Part shown: piece after piece, positions 53,380 to 62,988 of the stretch | Position numbering within the stretch: position 1 is the first letter of the stretch | Layout: each line of letters begins with the position of its first letter | Assembly: GCF_038967635.1 (NCBI RefSeq) | Contig: NZ_CP152413.1 | Coordinates: forward strand, 248,001 to 312,000 | Direction of reading: 5' to 3' | DNA: 64,000 bases | From: Bradyrhizobium sp. B124 | Lineage (GTDB): Bacteria; Pseudomonadota; Alphaproteobacteria; Rhizobiales; Xanthobacteraceae | Notes under the pieces: generated by a model | What the model saw: only the letters and a program-made list of their open reading frames with translations | What the model was told of the DNA's origin: nothing | The model's database searches: none | Position numbers and translations under genes: made by a program

Positions 53380-55116
53380 ATGCGAAATCCACAAACGGGC
53401 GCGCGATGGATGGTCGCGGCCATTGTCGCGATCGGCCTCACGGCGTCAGCACCTGGCCACGCCGCGTCGGTTGCGCCGGTCGCCGCCGAGAACGGCATGG
53501 TGGTATCCGCGCAGCATCTCGCGACGCAGGTCGGCATCGAGGTGTTGAAGCGGGGCGGCAACGCGGTCGACGCCGCGGTCGCGGTCGGTTACGCGCTGGC
53601 GGTGGCCTATCCCGCCGCCGGCAATCTCGGTGGCGGCGGGTTCATGACCATCCAGCTCGCCGACGGCCGCAAGACCTTCCTGGATTTCCGCGAGACCGCG
53701 CCGAAGGGCGCCACCGCCAACATGTATCTCGACAAGGACGGCAACGTCATCGCTGGCCTGTCGACCAAGGGGCATCTTGCCGTCGGCGTGCCCGGCTCGG
53801 TGGCCGGCATGGAATATGCGCGCGAGAAATACGGCACGATGAAGCGCGCGGACGTCATCGCGCCGGCGCTGCAACTCGCCGAGGACGGCTTCGTGCTAGA
53901 CCAGGGCGACGTCAGCATGCTGCAGACCTCGACCAAGGATTTTCAGGACGATCCGGCTTCGGCCGCGATCTTCCTCAACAACGGCAAGCCGTTCCAGGTC
54001 GGCGAGCGGCTGACGCAGCACGAGCTCGCCGAGACGCTGCGCGAGATCAGCAAGCGCGGCACCGACGGCTTCTACAAGGGCTGGGTGGGGGCGGCGATCG
54101 TCGCCTCGAGCCAGGCCGGCAAGGGCCTGCTCACGCAGGAGGATCTCGATGATTACAAGGTTCGCGAGCTCGCGCCGGTCGAATGCGATTATCGCGGCTA
54201 CCACGTGGTCTCGGCGCCGCCGCCAAGCTCGGGTGGCGTGGTGATCTGCGAGATCCTGAACATCCTCGAGGGCTACCCGCTGAAGGAGCTCGGCTACCAC
54301 TCCGCGCAGGCGGTGCACTACCAGATCGAGGCGATGCGCCACGCTTATGTCGATCGCAACAGCTATCTCGGCGACCCCGACTTCGTGAAGAATCCGCTCG
54401 AGCGTCTGCTCGACAAGAATTACGCCGCGAAGATCCGCGCCGTGATCGACCCGGCCAAGGCCGGCGTGTCCAAGGACATCAAGCCCGGCGTTCCGCCGCA
54501 CGAGGGCAGCAACACCACGCATTATTCGATCGCCGATAAGGACGGCAACGCGGTGTCTGTGACCTACACGCTCAACGACTGGTTCGGCGCCAAGGTGACC
54601 GCGGCCAAGACCGGCGTGCTCTTGAACGACGAGATGGATGACTTCACCGCCAAGGTCGGCGTGCCGAACCTCTATGGCCTGGTGCAGGGGGAGGCCAATT
54701 CCATCGCCCCCGGCAAGCGTCCGCTGTCCTCGATGAGCCCGACCATCGTCACCAGGGACGGCAAGCCGGTCATGGTGGTGGGGACGCCGGGCGGCAGCCG
54801 CATCATCACCGCCGTGCTGCTGACGATGATCAACGCCATCGACTACGGCATGAACGCACAGGAAGCCGTGGACATGCCGCGCTTTCACCAGCAATGGCTT
54901 CCGGAGGCGACCAACCTCGAGGACTTCACGCTATCGCCGGATACGCGGAAGATTTTGGAAGGCATGGGCCACAAGTTCGGGCCGCCGCAGCCTGCCAATC
55001 ACCTCGCAGTCATCATCGTCGGGGCGCCGTCGCTGGACGGCAAGCCGGTCGGCAACAATCGCTTCTATGGGGCGAACGATCCGCGCCGCAATTCGGGGCT
55101 TGCCGGTGGCTACTGA
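53380..55116 (+). CDS. ggt: Gamma-glutamyltransferase
   Basis: A 578-aa periplasmic autoprocessing hydrolase: signal peptide (residues 1-29, cut after AAS or GHAA) and N-terminal nucleophile hydrolase fold. The conserved autocleavage site is EGSNTTHYSIAD; Thr380 becomes the new N-terminal nucleophile after self-cleavage. SSMSPTIV and the GTPGG segment form the oxyanion/substrate site. It degrades glutathione and other gamma-glutamyl compounds. ATG 53380 lies 38 bp after an upstream purine-rich stretch. It is a full-length member. Confidence 0.93.
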   Translation: MRNPQTGARWMVAAIVAIGLTASAPGHAASVAPVAAENGMVVSAQHLATQVGIEVLKRGGNAVDAAVAVGYALAVAYPAAGNLGGGGFMTIQLADGRKTFLDFRETAPKGATANMYLDKDGNVIAGLSTKGHLAVGVPGSVAGMEYAREKYGTMKRADVIAPALQLAEDGFVLDQGDVSMLQTSTKDFQDDPASAAIFLNNGKPFQVGERLTQHELAETLREISKRGTDGFYKGWVGAAIVASSQAGKGLLTQEDLDDYKVRELAPVECDYRGYHVVSAPPPSSGGVVICEILNILEGYPLKELGYHSAQAVHYQIEAMRHAYVDRNSYLGDPDFVKNPLERLLDKNYAAKIRAVIDPAKAGVSKDIKPGVPPHEGSNTTHYSIADKDGNAVSVTYTLNDWFGAKVTAAKTGVLLNDEMDDFTAKVGVPNLYGLVQGEANSIAPGKRPLSSMSPTIVTRDGKPVMVVGTPGGSRIITAVLLTMINAIDYGMNAQEAVDMPRFHQQWLPEATNLEDFTLSPDTRKILEGMGHKFGPPQPANHLAVIIVGAPSLDGKPVGNNRFYGANDPRRNSGLAGGY

Positions 55117-55178
55117 TTGCCGTTGCGCGATTGCATGCGGACGGCTGGGCAGGGACCGCTCGCGAAGCCGGTCGTGCG

Positions 55179-55607
55179 TCAGGCGACGGCCGTCGACCTG
55201 CCGTCGTCGTGCCCGCTCGTGAGCAGCAGGCGCCGGCGGATCGCATCCTCGACCAGGGCCAGCGATTGTTTGGCTTCACGCGCCTCGGCTTCGGCGGCCT
55301 GGGCCCGGAACTCGGCGGCATCGAGCTGCTCCTGCTGGGACTCGATACGCCGTCGGGCCTCCTCGAGTGCCCGGGACGCGTCCCTCAACTTGCGCTCGGT
55401 GGCGGCGATGATTTCGAGCTGCGCCTGTTCGGCGGCCTCGGCGCGTGCCTCGCCGGCACGGGCTCGGTCCTCGATGCTGCGGAACAGATCCGCCGCCTGA
55501 TAGACCAGGTCCAAGGCTTCGGTGCCCATCGCTGAAGTGGGAGGTCTCGGAAATCCGAGGACATTCGGGTCGGCCGCAAAAGGCCGTCTAAATCCGCGCA
55601 GTGCCAT
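55179..55607 (-). CDS. Coiled-coil protein of unknown function
   Basis: A 142-aa protein of which residues about 40-125 are highly charged alanine-rich heptads, predicted as one long coiled coil. The N-terminus (RGFRRPFAADPNVLG) is basic. No domain I recognise. ATG 55607 gives the full frame; an internal Met (about residue 27) is an alternative. It is convergent with ggt. Plausible as a structural or sensor partner protein, but no function is shown. Confidence 0.55.
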   Translation of the reverse strand: MALRGFRRPFAADPNVLGFPRPPTSAMGTEALDLVYQAADLFRSIEDRARAGEARAEAAEQAQLEIIAATERKLRDASRALEEARRRIESQQEQLDAAEFRAQAAEAEAREAKQSLALVEDAIRRRLLLTSGHDDGRSTAVA

Positions 55608-56080
55608 GCAGACCAGCCCTCGCGAGTCGCGTGTATGACAACAACTTGCGGTAGTTATGGTTAACAAACCATTGATCCTGTCGGCCGCCCGGCACTGTCC
55701 ACCGGTTTCTGACGACACCGCGCCTCGAACGGCAGCCGGGTAGTGCAAGCGCTCGGTCCGGCCTGCGCTTTGCTTTCGCAAGCGGCTCACCGCGCAAGCG
55801 CAGCGAGTGGTGACCGGCGTGCCGTCTGCCGAGCGCGCAGGCGAATCGAGGCACGGAGGGCCCGAGGTCGATGCGGTTCTGCGGAGCATCCGAAGCGCGG
55901 GGAGGGGCTGATTTGGCTGCGCGCGGGAGCCGGGCTCTATGGCATAAGTTTGACGCCTGGCGCGCTTTAATTCTCCTGTGTTGAATTGCAGGTCCATGGT
56001 GCGACCGATATACCGGGCGGCCTAAGTGGCACGCAGCGCACTCAGAACGAGCGACGTATTCGCCACGGAAAATCTGGTCG
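55608..56080. other. Gene-free stretch upstream of the PBP1A gene
   Basis: About 470 bp with no recognisable gene on either strand. It is GC-rich, with scattered short direct and inverted words around CGCAAGCG. The promoter for the PBP1A gene should be near its right end (ATG-proximal AT-richer stretch around 55975-56000). I see no known repeat. Confidence 0.4.
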
Positions 56081-58558
56081 ATGAAATTTCTGTTGCGGTT
56101 CTTCGGGTTCCTGTTCACCGCAGGAACCATCCTGTTCCTGGCTGGTCTCGCCGCGGTCGCAGGGCTGTTCTGGCATTTTTCCAAGGACCTGCCCGACTAT
56201 TCGCAGCTCCAGAACTACGAGCCGCCGGTGATGACCCGCGTGCACGCGGCCGACGGATCGCTGCTGGGCGAATTCGCCAAGGAGCGCAGGCTCTATCTGC
56301 CGATCCAGGCCGTGCCGAAGCTCGTGATCAACGCGTTCCTCGCGGCCGAGGACAAGAATTTCTACGAGCACGGCGGCATCGACTATACCGGCATGGCGCG
56401 CGCCGGCGTCTCCTACATCCAGAACTTCGGCTCCAACCGCCGTCCGCAGGGTGCTTCCACGATCACCCAGCAGGTCGCCAAGAACTTCCTGTTGACCAAC
56501 GAGGTGTCGTTCACCCGCAAGATCAAGGAAGCCCTGCTGGCGATGCGAATCGAGCGGGCCTATTCCAAGGACAAGATCCTCGAGCTCTATCTCAACGAAA
56601 TCTATCTCGGCCTCGGTGCCTACGGCATCGCGGCGGCCTCGCTGGTCTATTTCGACAAGTCCGTCAACGAACTGACGGTCTCGGAAGCGGCCTATCTGGC
56701 GGCGTTGCCGAAAATGCCGGCCAGCCTGCATCCGGTGCGCAACCGTGCGCGCGCCATCGAGCGGCGCAACTACGTGATCGACCGCCTGCAGGAGAACGGC
56801 TGGATCACCGCTGCCGACGCCGACAAGGCGCGCAAGGATCCGCTGACCGTCACCAACCGCAGCAACGGCGCGCACACCTTCGCCGGTGAATATTTCTCCG
56901 AAGAGGTCCGCCGCGACATCTTCGAGCGCTACGGCGAGAAGAAGCTCTATGAGGGCGGCCTGTCGGTGCGCACCACGCTCGACCCCAAGGTCCAGGTGAT
57001 GGCGCGCAAGGCCATGGTGGCGGGGCTCGTGAACTATGACGAGCAGCAGGGCTATCGCGGCGCGATCCAGAAGCTCGACCTCACCAGCGACTGGGGCGTT
57101 CCGCTCGCCGAGATCAAGTCGCTCACGGACATCTCGCCGTGGCGGATGGCGGTGGTGCTGGAGAGCAACGACCAGTCGGCGCGGATCGGCTTCCAGCCCG
57201 GCCGCGAACTCGGCGGCGCCGTCAGCAAGCAGCGCGAAACCGGCATCATCACGATGGACGGCGTGCGCTGGGCCAGGACCAAGGGCAAGACGCCGACCGC
57301 GGTCTCGCAGGTGCTGCAGCCCGGCGACGTGATCTACGCCGATCCGCTGTTCAAGGACGGCAAGGCGGTCGAAGGCCAGTACCGGCTGCGCCAGATTCCC
57401 GAACTGTCGGGCGCGATGGTGGCGATGGATCCGCACACCGGCCGTGTGCTGGCGATGGTCGGCGGCTTCTCATTTGACCAGAGCCAGTTCAACCGCGCGA
57501 CGCAGGCCTATCGGCAGCCCGGCTCGACCTTCAAGCCGATCGTCTATTCGACGGCGCTCGACAATGGCTACACCGGATCGACCGTGATGATCGACGGGCC
57601 GATCGAAATCGACCAGGGGCAGGGCAACATCTGGCGGCCGGAAAACTTCTCCACCGGCAAGTATCAGGGCCAGGTCACGCTGCGCAACGCGCTCCGCCTG
57701 TCGCTCAACACCGTGACGGTGCGGCTGGCGCAGGAGATCGGCATGCCTGTCATCGGCGAGTATGCCAAGCGCTTCGGTGTCTATGACGAGCTGCCGAACT
57801 ATCTCGCCTACGCGCTCGGCGCCGGCGAGACCACGGTGATGCGGATGGCTACGGCCTATTCGATGATCGCCAATGGCGGCGTCCGCGTGAAGCCGACCCT
57901 GATCGACCGCATCCAGGACCGCTACGGCCACACCATCTTCCGGCACGACCAGCGCGAATGCCGCGGCTGCGACGCACCGGAGGGCTGGAAGAACCAGCCC
58001 GAGCCGCAGCTCGTCGACCGCCGCGAGCGGGTGCTCGATGCGATGACCGCCTACCAGATCACCTCGCTGATGGAGGGCGTGATTCAGGCCGGTACCGGCA
58101 CCGCGCTGAAGGACGTCGGCAAGCCGCTCGCCGGCAAGACCGGCACCTCGAACGAGGCCAAGGACCTCTGGTTCGTCGGCTTCTCGCCGGACCTCGTGGT
58201 CGGTCTCTATGTCGGCTACGACAAGCCGCGCTCGCTCGGCCGCAACGCCCAGGCCGGCCACACCGCGGCGCCGATCGCGCGCGACTTCCTGAAGCTCGCA
58301 CTGGCCGACAAGCCCGCCACTCCGTTCAAGCAGCCGGTCGGCATCCGGCTGGTGCTGGTCGATGCCAAGACCGGCCTGCGCGCCTCGTCCGGTCAGAACC
58401 GGGGCGTGGTGCTCGAAGCCTTCAAGCCGCGCCAGGCGCCGCCGTTCTATGATCCGACGTTGGTCGCCGGCACCGACGTGATCGACGGCACCCAGCAGGC
58501 AATCCCGCCGGACGCGGGCCGTGCCGTCATGCAGTCCAGTCCGAGCGGGCTGTATTGA
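56081..58558 (+). CDS. mrcA: Penicillin-binding protein 1A
   Basis: An 825-aa bifunctional class A PBP. A short cytoplasmic tail and one membrane helix (about residues 7-30) precede the glycosyltransferase domain with Glu90 in AAEDKNFYEHGG, and then the transpeptidase domain with the active-site Ser482 in RQPGSTFKP, an SLN triad and KTGTSN (Lys686). It polymerises and crosslinks peptidoglycan in the periplasm. The length is typical. The C-terminal tail is short and Pro-rich. Its usual neighbour, prfB, is absent. Confidence 0.93.
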   Translation: MKFLLRFFGFLFTAGTILFLAGLAAVAGLFWHFSKDLPDYSQLQNYEPPVMTRVHAADGSLLGEFAKERRLYLPIQAVPKLVINAFLAAEDKNFYEHGGIDYTGMARAGVSYIQNFGSNRRPQGASTITQQVAKNFLLTNEVSFTRKIKEALLAMRIERAYSKDKILELYLNEIYLGLGAYGIAAASLVYFDKSVNELTVSEAAYLAALPKMPASLHPVRNRARAIERRNYVIDRLQENGWITAADADKARKDPLTVTNRSNGAHTFAGEYFSEEVRRDIFERYGEKKLYEGGLSVRTTLDPKVQVMARKAMVAGLVNYDEQQGYRGAIQKLDLTSDWGVPLAEIKSLTDISPWRMAVVLESNDQSARIGFQPGRELGGAVSKQRETGIITMDGVRWARTKGKTPTAVSQVLQPGDVIYADPLFKDGKAVEGQYRLRQIPELSGAMVAMDPHTGRVLAMVGGFSFDQSQFNRATQAYRQPGSTFKPIVYSTALDNGYTGSTVMIDGPIEIDQGQGNIWRPENFSTGKYQGQVTLRNALRLSLNTVTVRLAQEIGMPVIGEYAKRFGVYDELPNYLAYALGAGETTVMRMATAYSMIANGGVRVKPTLIDRIQDRYGHTIFRHDQRECRGCDAPEGWKNQPEPQLVDRRERVLDAMTAYQITSLMEGVIQAGTGTALKDVGKPLAGKTGTSNEAKDLWFVGFSPDLVVGLYVGYDKPRSLGRNAQAGHTAAPIARDFLKLALADKPATPFKQPVGIRLVLVDAKTGLRASSGQNRGVVLEAFKPRQAPPFYDPTLVAGTDVIDGTQQAIPPDAGRAVMQSSPSGLY

Positions 58559-58735
58559 GGCCAAACGGCAGGGCATTTGCGGTTGGGGTGGTGCGGCGCT
58601 TTGTCAGGGCGCATCACGCCGCCGTGGTTGAACATGCCGCGCGCGGCGCCGACCCAAGAATGGAGTCCTCGACCGGAGAACCACCGAAGCGCGACGTTTC
58701 CATTCGCGTCCGCGCGTGTCGAGCCGTGGATCGCG

Positions 58736-58936
58736 ATGATCAAGGCGTTGCTTGCCGTAATGCGGCTGATCTGGACCGTTCTCGTGGTTGGGGCCGCAAC
58801 CCTGATGGGCGCGGTCCTTGGATGGGGGTGGCACGGCTGGATTGGTGCCATCTCGCTCGGCATCGTAGGATTTGGCCTTGGATCCCTGCTTGCAGCCTGC
58901 CCCGAAGTGCTGCTTGAACTGGTCGCTGAAATGTAA
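58736..58936 (+). CDS. Small membrane protein with two predicted helices
   Basis: A 66-aa protein with hydrophobic stretches at about residues 10-28 and 33-55, starting MIKALLAVMRLIWTV. No known domain. It lies 178 bp downstream of mrcA on the same strand. A longer frame from 58577 would add an Arg/Pro-rich leader without protein character, so I prefer 58736. Confidence is modest because of its size. Confidence 0.45.
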   Translation: MIKALLAVMRLIWTVLVVGAATLMGAVLGWGWHGWIGAISLGIVGFGLGSLLAACPEVLLELVAEM

Positions 58937-59126
58937 ACCTCTGGCCGAACGCTGATCGCTCGTCCCGGCCGCGATTTTCACCCCCATTCCCCGCCAACAA
59001 TGCTTGCCAAGCGTGGGACCAAGCGGGTAGAAGGTCGCACTCGCGCGGGCGCTGATTTGGCAGGCGAACCCGCTGTACCGAGATGTCCAGTCATCCAGCT
59101 AAGCTGTTGATACCACGGACAATTCT

Positions 59127-59200
59127 TGGGGAATGGTGTAACGGTAGCACAACAGACTCTGACTCTGTTTGTCTTGGTTCGAATCCAGGTTCCCCAGCCA
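59127..59200 (+). tRNA. tRNA-Gln (CTG anticodon)
   Basis: The acceptor arms TGGGGAA (59127-59133) and TTCCCCA (59190-59196) pair, followed by the discriminator G and an encoded CCA (59198-59200). The anticodon loop is CTCTGAC with CTG at 59059+100 to +102, i.e. 59159-59161, in an ACAGA/TCTGT stem. The T-arm carries GGTTCGAATCC. Confidence 0.95.
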
Positions 59201-59311
59201 ATCTGCCTCCGTGGCCCCGACCATCCTCTGAAATCCCGATGATTGCTCGTCGCGGCCGGCTCCCGATGGCGTGCCGGACGTGAGATGGCTTGTGCCATCA
59301 CGGCGTCCAGT

Positions 59312-59335
59312 GTGGATTAGCCCGGCATAATCCAC
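59312..59335. repeat. Hairpin related to family C repeats
   Basis: GTGGATTA (59312-59319) and TAATCCAC (59328-59335) pair around an 8-nt loop; the same word begins the family C copy at 62884. It lies between tRNA-Gln and the GNAT gene. Confidence 0.6.
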
Positions 59336-59384
59336 CATGGTCTCGCGCCTGCGGTGCGGCCTGTTGCGACAAAGGTTTAAGGTA

Positions 59385-59792
59385 ATGGACGAAATTCTTT
59401 ATGCCCGCGAGTCGTCGATTGGCGTCGACGAGTTCATCGAGGTGCTGCGCCAGTCGGGCCTCGGCGAGCGGCGGCCGCTGGCGGATGCCGACCGCATGGC
59501 GCGCATGATCGCCAATGCGAACCTGATCGTGACGGCGCGGAAGGCGCGCCGGCTCGTCGGCGTCTCGCGTGCGCTGACCGATTTCGCCTATTGCTGCTAT
59601 TTGTCGGACCTTGCGGTCGATCGAGCGTTTCAGGGCCACGGCATCGGCAAGCGCCTGATCGCGGAAACGCGGCGCCACGCCGGACCTGAATCGATGTGCC
59701 TGTTGATGTCGGCGCCCGACTCGATCGGGTTCTACAAGACCATCGGCATGCCGCAGCCGGACAACGCGTTCCACTACAAGCGCGAGCGATAG
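59385..59792 (+). CDS. GNAT family N-acetyltransferase
   Basis: A 135-aa acetyltransferase of the GCN5 fold. The acetyl-CoA loop (QGHGIGKRLI, about residues 86-95) and a hydrophobic beta4 (YLSDLAVDRAFQGHG) are clear. It transfers an acetyl group to an unidentified amine. ATG 59385 is preceded by TAAGG; an upstream Met at 59337 is less likely. The short C-terminus lacks a long alpha4. It has no obvious cluster. Confidence 0.82.
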   Translation: MDEILYARESSIGVDEFIEVLRQSGLGERRPLADADRMARMIANANLIVTARKARRLVGVSRALTDFAYCCYLSDLAVDRAFQGHGIGKRLIAETRRHAGPESMCLLMSAPDSIGFYKTIGMPQPDNAFHYKRER

Positions 59793-59801
59793 CGGCCGGC
59801 G

Positions 59802-60446
59802 CTATCTAATCTCGGCCTTCAGCAGCAGCGCGAGGCAATCGGCCAGCCGCTGCTCGATCTCCCTGTCGCGGAGCGACAGCGGGCCGGGATCGTTGAGGAT
59901 CGCGTTGACAAGCGTGCCCAGCACGACCTGGAAGCCGAAGGCGATGGCGCGGGTCTTCGCCGCCTTGCGGCCCTTGCCCATCGCTGGGAGCAGCAGCGGG
60001 GTGGCGTGTTCGGTGGTCGCGCGCGCAAGGCTCTTGAACGTGGTCCACTTGTCCGGCCGGGTGTCGTCGTGCTGGAGGGCGGCGCGCAGCACGCCCTCGT
60101 GGGCGCGGATCCAGCCGATGACGCCCGACACGACGCGGCGGCAGAGGTCGTCGAGCGCGGCATTGCCGGCGGGACTGTCCATCCGGGCGAGATGCCGCGC
60201 GCCATCCTGCGCGGCGAGTGCGATCAGGGCGTTGAAGTAGGCTTCCTTGCTCTCGAAGCGGCTGTAGAAGGCGCCGACCGTGGCGCCGACCTTGCCGCAA
60301 AGGGCTTCGATGGATAGCTCCGCGAAACTCCTTGTCCGCAACAGCTCGGCGCCGGCTTCAAGCAGCGCCAGCGTCGTCTCGCGGCTGCGCTTCTGGCGCG
60401 AGGGGGTGACGCCGGGAAGGTCGAACTGGGCTGAAAGCCGCGGCAT
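59802..60446 (-). CDS. TetR family transcriptional regulator of the arylsulfatase
   Basis: A 214-aa repressor: N-terminal TetR HTH (about residues 22-70, LRTRSFAELSIEALCGKVGATVGAFYSRF) and a helical ligand domain. It is divergent from the sulfatase gene, with a 117-bp intergenic region containing a 6-bp inverted repeat. It probably represses the sulfatase and itself. I chose ATG 60446 (MPRLSAQF); an extension upstream would overlap the operator. The effector is not known. Confidence 0.87.
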   Translation of the reverse strand: MPRLSAQFDLPGVTPSRQKRSRETTLALLEAGAELLRTRSFAELSIEALCGKVGATVGAFYSRFESKEAYFNALIALAAQDGARHLARMDSPAGNAALDDLCRRVVSGVIGWIRAHEGVLRAALQHDDTRPDKWTTFKSLARATTEHATPLLLPAMGKGRKAAKTRAIAFGFQVVLGTLVNAILNDPGPLSLRDREIEQRLADCLALLLKAEIR

Positions 60447-60470
60447 TTGCGCTTGCGTCTCCTGGTTTTC

Positions 60471-60490
60471 ATAATCATAATTCGGATTAT
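60471..60490. promoter_or_regulatory. Candidate TetR operator before the arylsulfatase
   Basis: ATAATC (60471-60476) and GATTAT (60485-60490) are inverted repeats separated by 8 bp, in an AT-rich patch between divergent starts. The position and symmetry suit a TetR site; nothing else tests it. Confidence 0.5.
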
Positions 60491-60563
60491 CATTTGAAGC
60501 AATCCGGCCGCACCGTGCCGGTACGGGCCGCAGGCCAACCGCGGCGAGGACAGGGAGAACGCC

Positions 60564-62849
60564 ATGAGCGAGCATCGCCAGCCGCCGTTCGGCGGCAGCA
60601 TCGGCAAGACGGTTGCGACCTCGAAGCCATGGTGGCCCGACACGCGCCAGCCGCCGGCTGGCGCGCCGAACATCCTGGTCGTGCTGTTCGACGATGTCGG
60701 CTTCTCCGATTTCGGCTGCTACGGCTCACCGATCCGGACGCCGACCATCGACCGGCTCGCCGCCGAGGGCCTGCGCTATAGCGGCTTCCACACCACCGCG
60801 ATGTGCTCGACCACGCGCGCGGCGCTGCTCACCGGACGCAACCACCATTCGGTCGGCGTCGGCTGCCTCGCCAATTTCGATTCCGGCTACCCCGGCTATC
60901 GCGGCAAGATCGCGCGCGAGGCGGGGACGCTTGCCGAGATGCTGCGGCAGCACGGCTATCGCAACTACATGGTCGGCAAGTGGCACGTCACGCCGCTGAC
61001 CGAGAGCGGCGCCACCGGTCCGTTCGACGGCTGGCCGCTCGGCCGCGGCTTCGACCGCTTCTACGGCTTCCTCGACGCCGAAACCGATCAATATGCGCCG
61101 GAGCTCGTATCCGACAACACCCAGATCGATCCGCCGGGGACTTACGAGAGCGGCTATCATTTGACGTCCGATCTGGTCGACCAGTCGATCCGCTTCATCG
61201 CCGATCACGTGGCCGATCGCCCCGATCTGCCGTGGCTGACCTGGCTTGCGCCCGGCGCCTGCCACGCGCCGCATCAGGCGCCCGCCGATATCATCAAGAG
61301 CTATGACGCAACCTTTACCCATGGCTGGGACGTCGAGCGCGAACAGCGGATGGCGCGGCAGAAGGCGATGGGGCTGGTGCCGGAAGCCACCAGGATGCCG
61401 GCGCGAAACGACGGCGTGAAAGCGTGGGACGCGCATTCCGCCGATGAGCAGCGCGTGTTCACGCGGTTGCAGGCGGCCTATGCCGGCATGCTCGATCACG
61501 CCGACCGGCATCTGGCGCGGCTGATCGCTTTCCTCGACACGGCCGGTATCCGCGACAACACGTTGGTCATCGTGATGTCGGACAATGGAGCGAGCCAGGA
61601 GGGCGGCCCGCTCGGCTTCGTCAACGCGATGGGGCCGTACAATTTCCGGCCCGAGCCGCTGCCGGTGAAATTGCAGCGGATCGACGACATCGGCGGGCCG
61701 GACACGCACTCCAACTTTCCGCATGGCTGGGCGATGGCCTCGAACACGCCGCTGCGGCGCTACAAGCAGAACACCCATGGCGGCGGCATCCGCGATCCCT
61801 TCGTGATGAGCTGGCCGAAGCGCATCAAGGCCAAAGGTGAACTGCGTCATCAATTCGTGCACGCCTGCGACCTGACGCCGACACTGCTCGATCTGATCGG
61901 AGTTTCAGCGCCGGCGGAGATCGCTGGCTGTCCGCAGATGCCGCTGGAAGGCGAGAGCTTTGCGCGCTCGATCGACGACGCCGCGGCGCCGTCGAAGACA
62001 TCGGCGCAGTATTTCGAGATGTTCGGCCATCGCGGTCTCTGGAAGGACGGCTGGAAGGCGGTGTCGTTTCATCCCTCCGGCACGCCGTTCGAGAACGACA
62101 CATGGGAGCTGTATCATCTCGATCAGGACTTCTCCGAGGTCGATGACCTCGCAGCGAAGGAACCCGAACGTCTGGAGCAGATGACAAAACAGTGGTGGCG
62201 CGAGGCCGAGGCGCACAACGTGCTGCCGCTCGACGATCGTTTCGGGCCGCGCTTTGCCGAGAACGCGGCGCGCTTTCACGGCGCGCGGACGAAGTTCACC
62301 TTTCATGCCGGCATGGGGCACGTGCCGACCGACGTCGCACCCGATGTCCGCAGCCGCAGCTACACCCTCGAGGCGCATGTCGAGATCGACGAGGGCGCGA
62401 GCGGCGTGCTGATCGCGCATGGCGACGCGACCTCGGGCTACAGCCTCTACATCAAGGACGGCTTTCTGGTGCACGATTTGAATGTCGGCGGCGGCCATGA
62501 GCTCGTCACCTCCAGCCGCAAGGTGCCTGCGGGCGCGCAGCGGCTCGGTGTGCATGTCGAACGGCTGCTGCGCAAGGAGCCGCCGGCCAAGGGCGCGCGG
62601 ACCGGCGTTACCGAATACACGCTGACGATCGACGGCGAGCCGGTGGGATCGATGCAGACCCAGCTCGGCTTCCACAATTTCATCTCATGGTCCGGGCTCG
62701 ACATCGGCCGCGATCGCGGCAGCCCGGTCTCGCACTACGCGGCGCCGTTCGAATTCACCGGCAGGCTGTTGCAGGTGACGGTCGTCATGCATGACGACCA
62801 GAAGCTCGATGGCGACGGCGTCGGGAATGCGCAGATGGCGCGGCAGTAG
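60564..62849 (+). CDS. Arylsulfatase
   Basis: A 761-aa sulfatase of the alkaline-phosphatase superfamily, in the long AtsA-like class. FDDVGFSDFG (Asp43, Asp44) holds the metal-binding acids. The formylglycine site is CSTTRAALLTGRN with Cys81; a Thr occupies the position that is usually Pro or Ala in C-x-P/A-x-R. The C-terminal 180 residues form a beta-rich domain of the kind found in AtsA homologues. It has no signal peptide I can identify, so it may be cytoplasmic. ATG 60564 follows CAGGGAG. Confidence 0.88.
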   Translation: MSEHRQPPFGGSIGKTVATSKPWWPDTRQPPAGAPNILVVLFDDVGFSDFGCYGSPIRTPTIDRLAAEGLRYSGFHTTAMCSTTRAALLTGRNHHSVGVGCLANFDSGYPGYRGKIAREAGTLAEMLRQHGYRNYMVGKWHVTPLTESGATGPFDGWPLGRGFDRFYGFLDAETDQYAPELVSDNTQIDPPGTYESGYHLTSDLVDQSIRFIADHVADRPDLPWLTWLAPGACHAPHQAPADIIKSYDATFTHGWDVEREQRMARQKAMGLVPEATRMPARNDGVKAWDAHSADEQRVFTRLQAAYAGMLDHADRHLARLIAFLDTAGIRDNTLVIVMSDNGASQEGGPLGFVNAMGPYNFRPEPLPVKLQRIDDIGGPDTHSNFPHGWAMASNTPLRRYKQNTHGGGIRDPFVMSWPKRIKAKGELRHQFVHACDLTPTLLDLIGVSAPAEIAGCPQMPLEGESFARSIDDAAAPSKTSAQYFEMFGHRGLWKDGWKAVSFHPSGTPFENDTWELYHLDQDFSEVDDLAAKEPERLEQMTKQWWREAEAHNVLPLDDRFGPRFAENAARFHGARTKFTFHAGMGHVPTDVAPDVRSRSYTLEAHVEIDEGASGVLIAHGDATSGYSLYIKDGFLVHDLNVGGGHELVTSSRKVPAGAQRLGVHVERLLRKEPPAKGARTGVTEYTLTIDGEPVGSMQTQLGFHNFISWSGLDIGRDRGSPVSHYAAPFEFTGRLLQVTVVMHDDQKLDGDGVGNAQMARQ

Positions 62850-62883
62850 GCGACGACCGTGGCAGCGCGGCGAGTTGGCGCAG

Positions 62884-62964
62884 CGTAGGGTGGATTAGCG
62901 AAGCGTAATCCACCATTTCTCTCGAAGCAGGACGGCGGGTTACGCTTCGCTAACCCGCCCTACG
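62884..62964. repeat. Palindromic repeat, family C copy 5
   Basis: CGTAGGGTGGATTAGCGAAGCG pairs with CGCTTCGCTAACCCGCCCTACG, with a few mismatches; the internal word CACCATTTCTC follows a GTAATCC motif. It lies between the sulfatase and ialB. Confidence 0.87.
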
Positions 62965-62988
62965 ACGTCACGACGATCGCGCCGCAAG

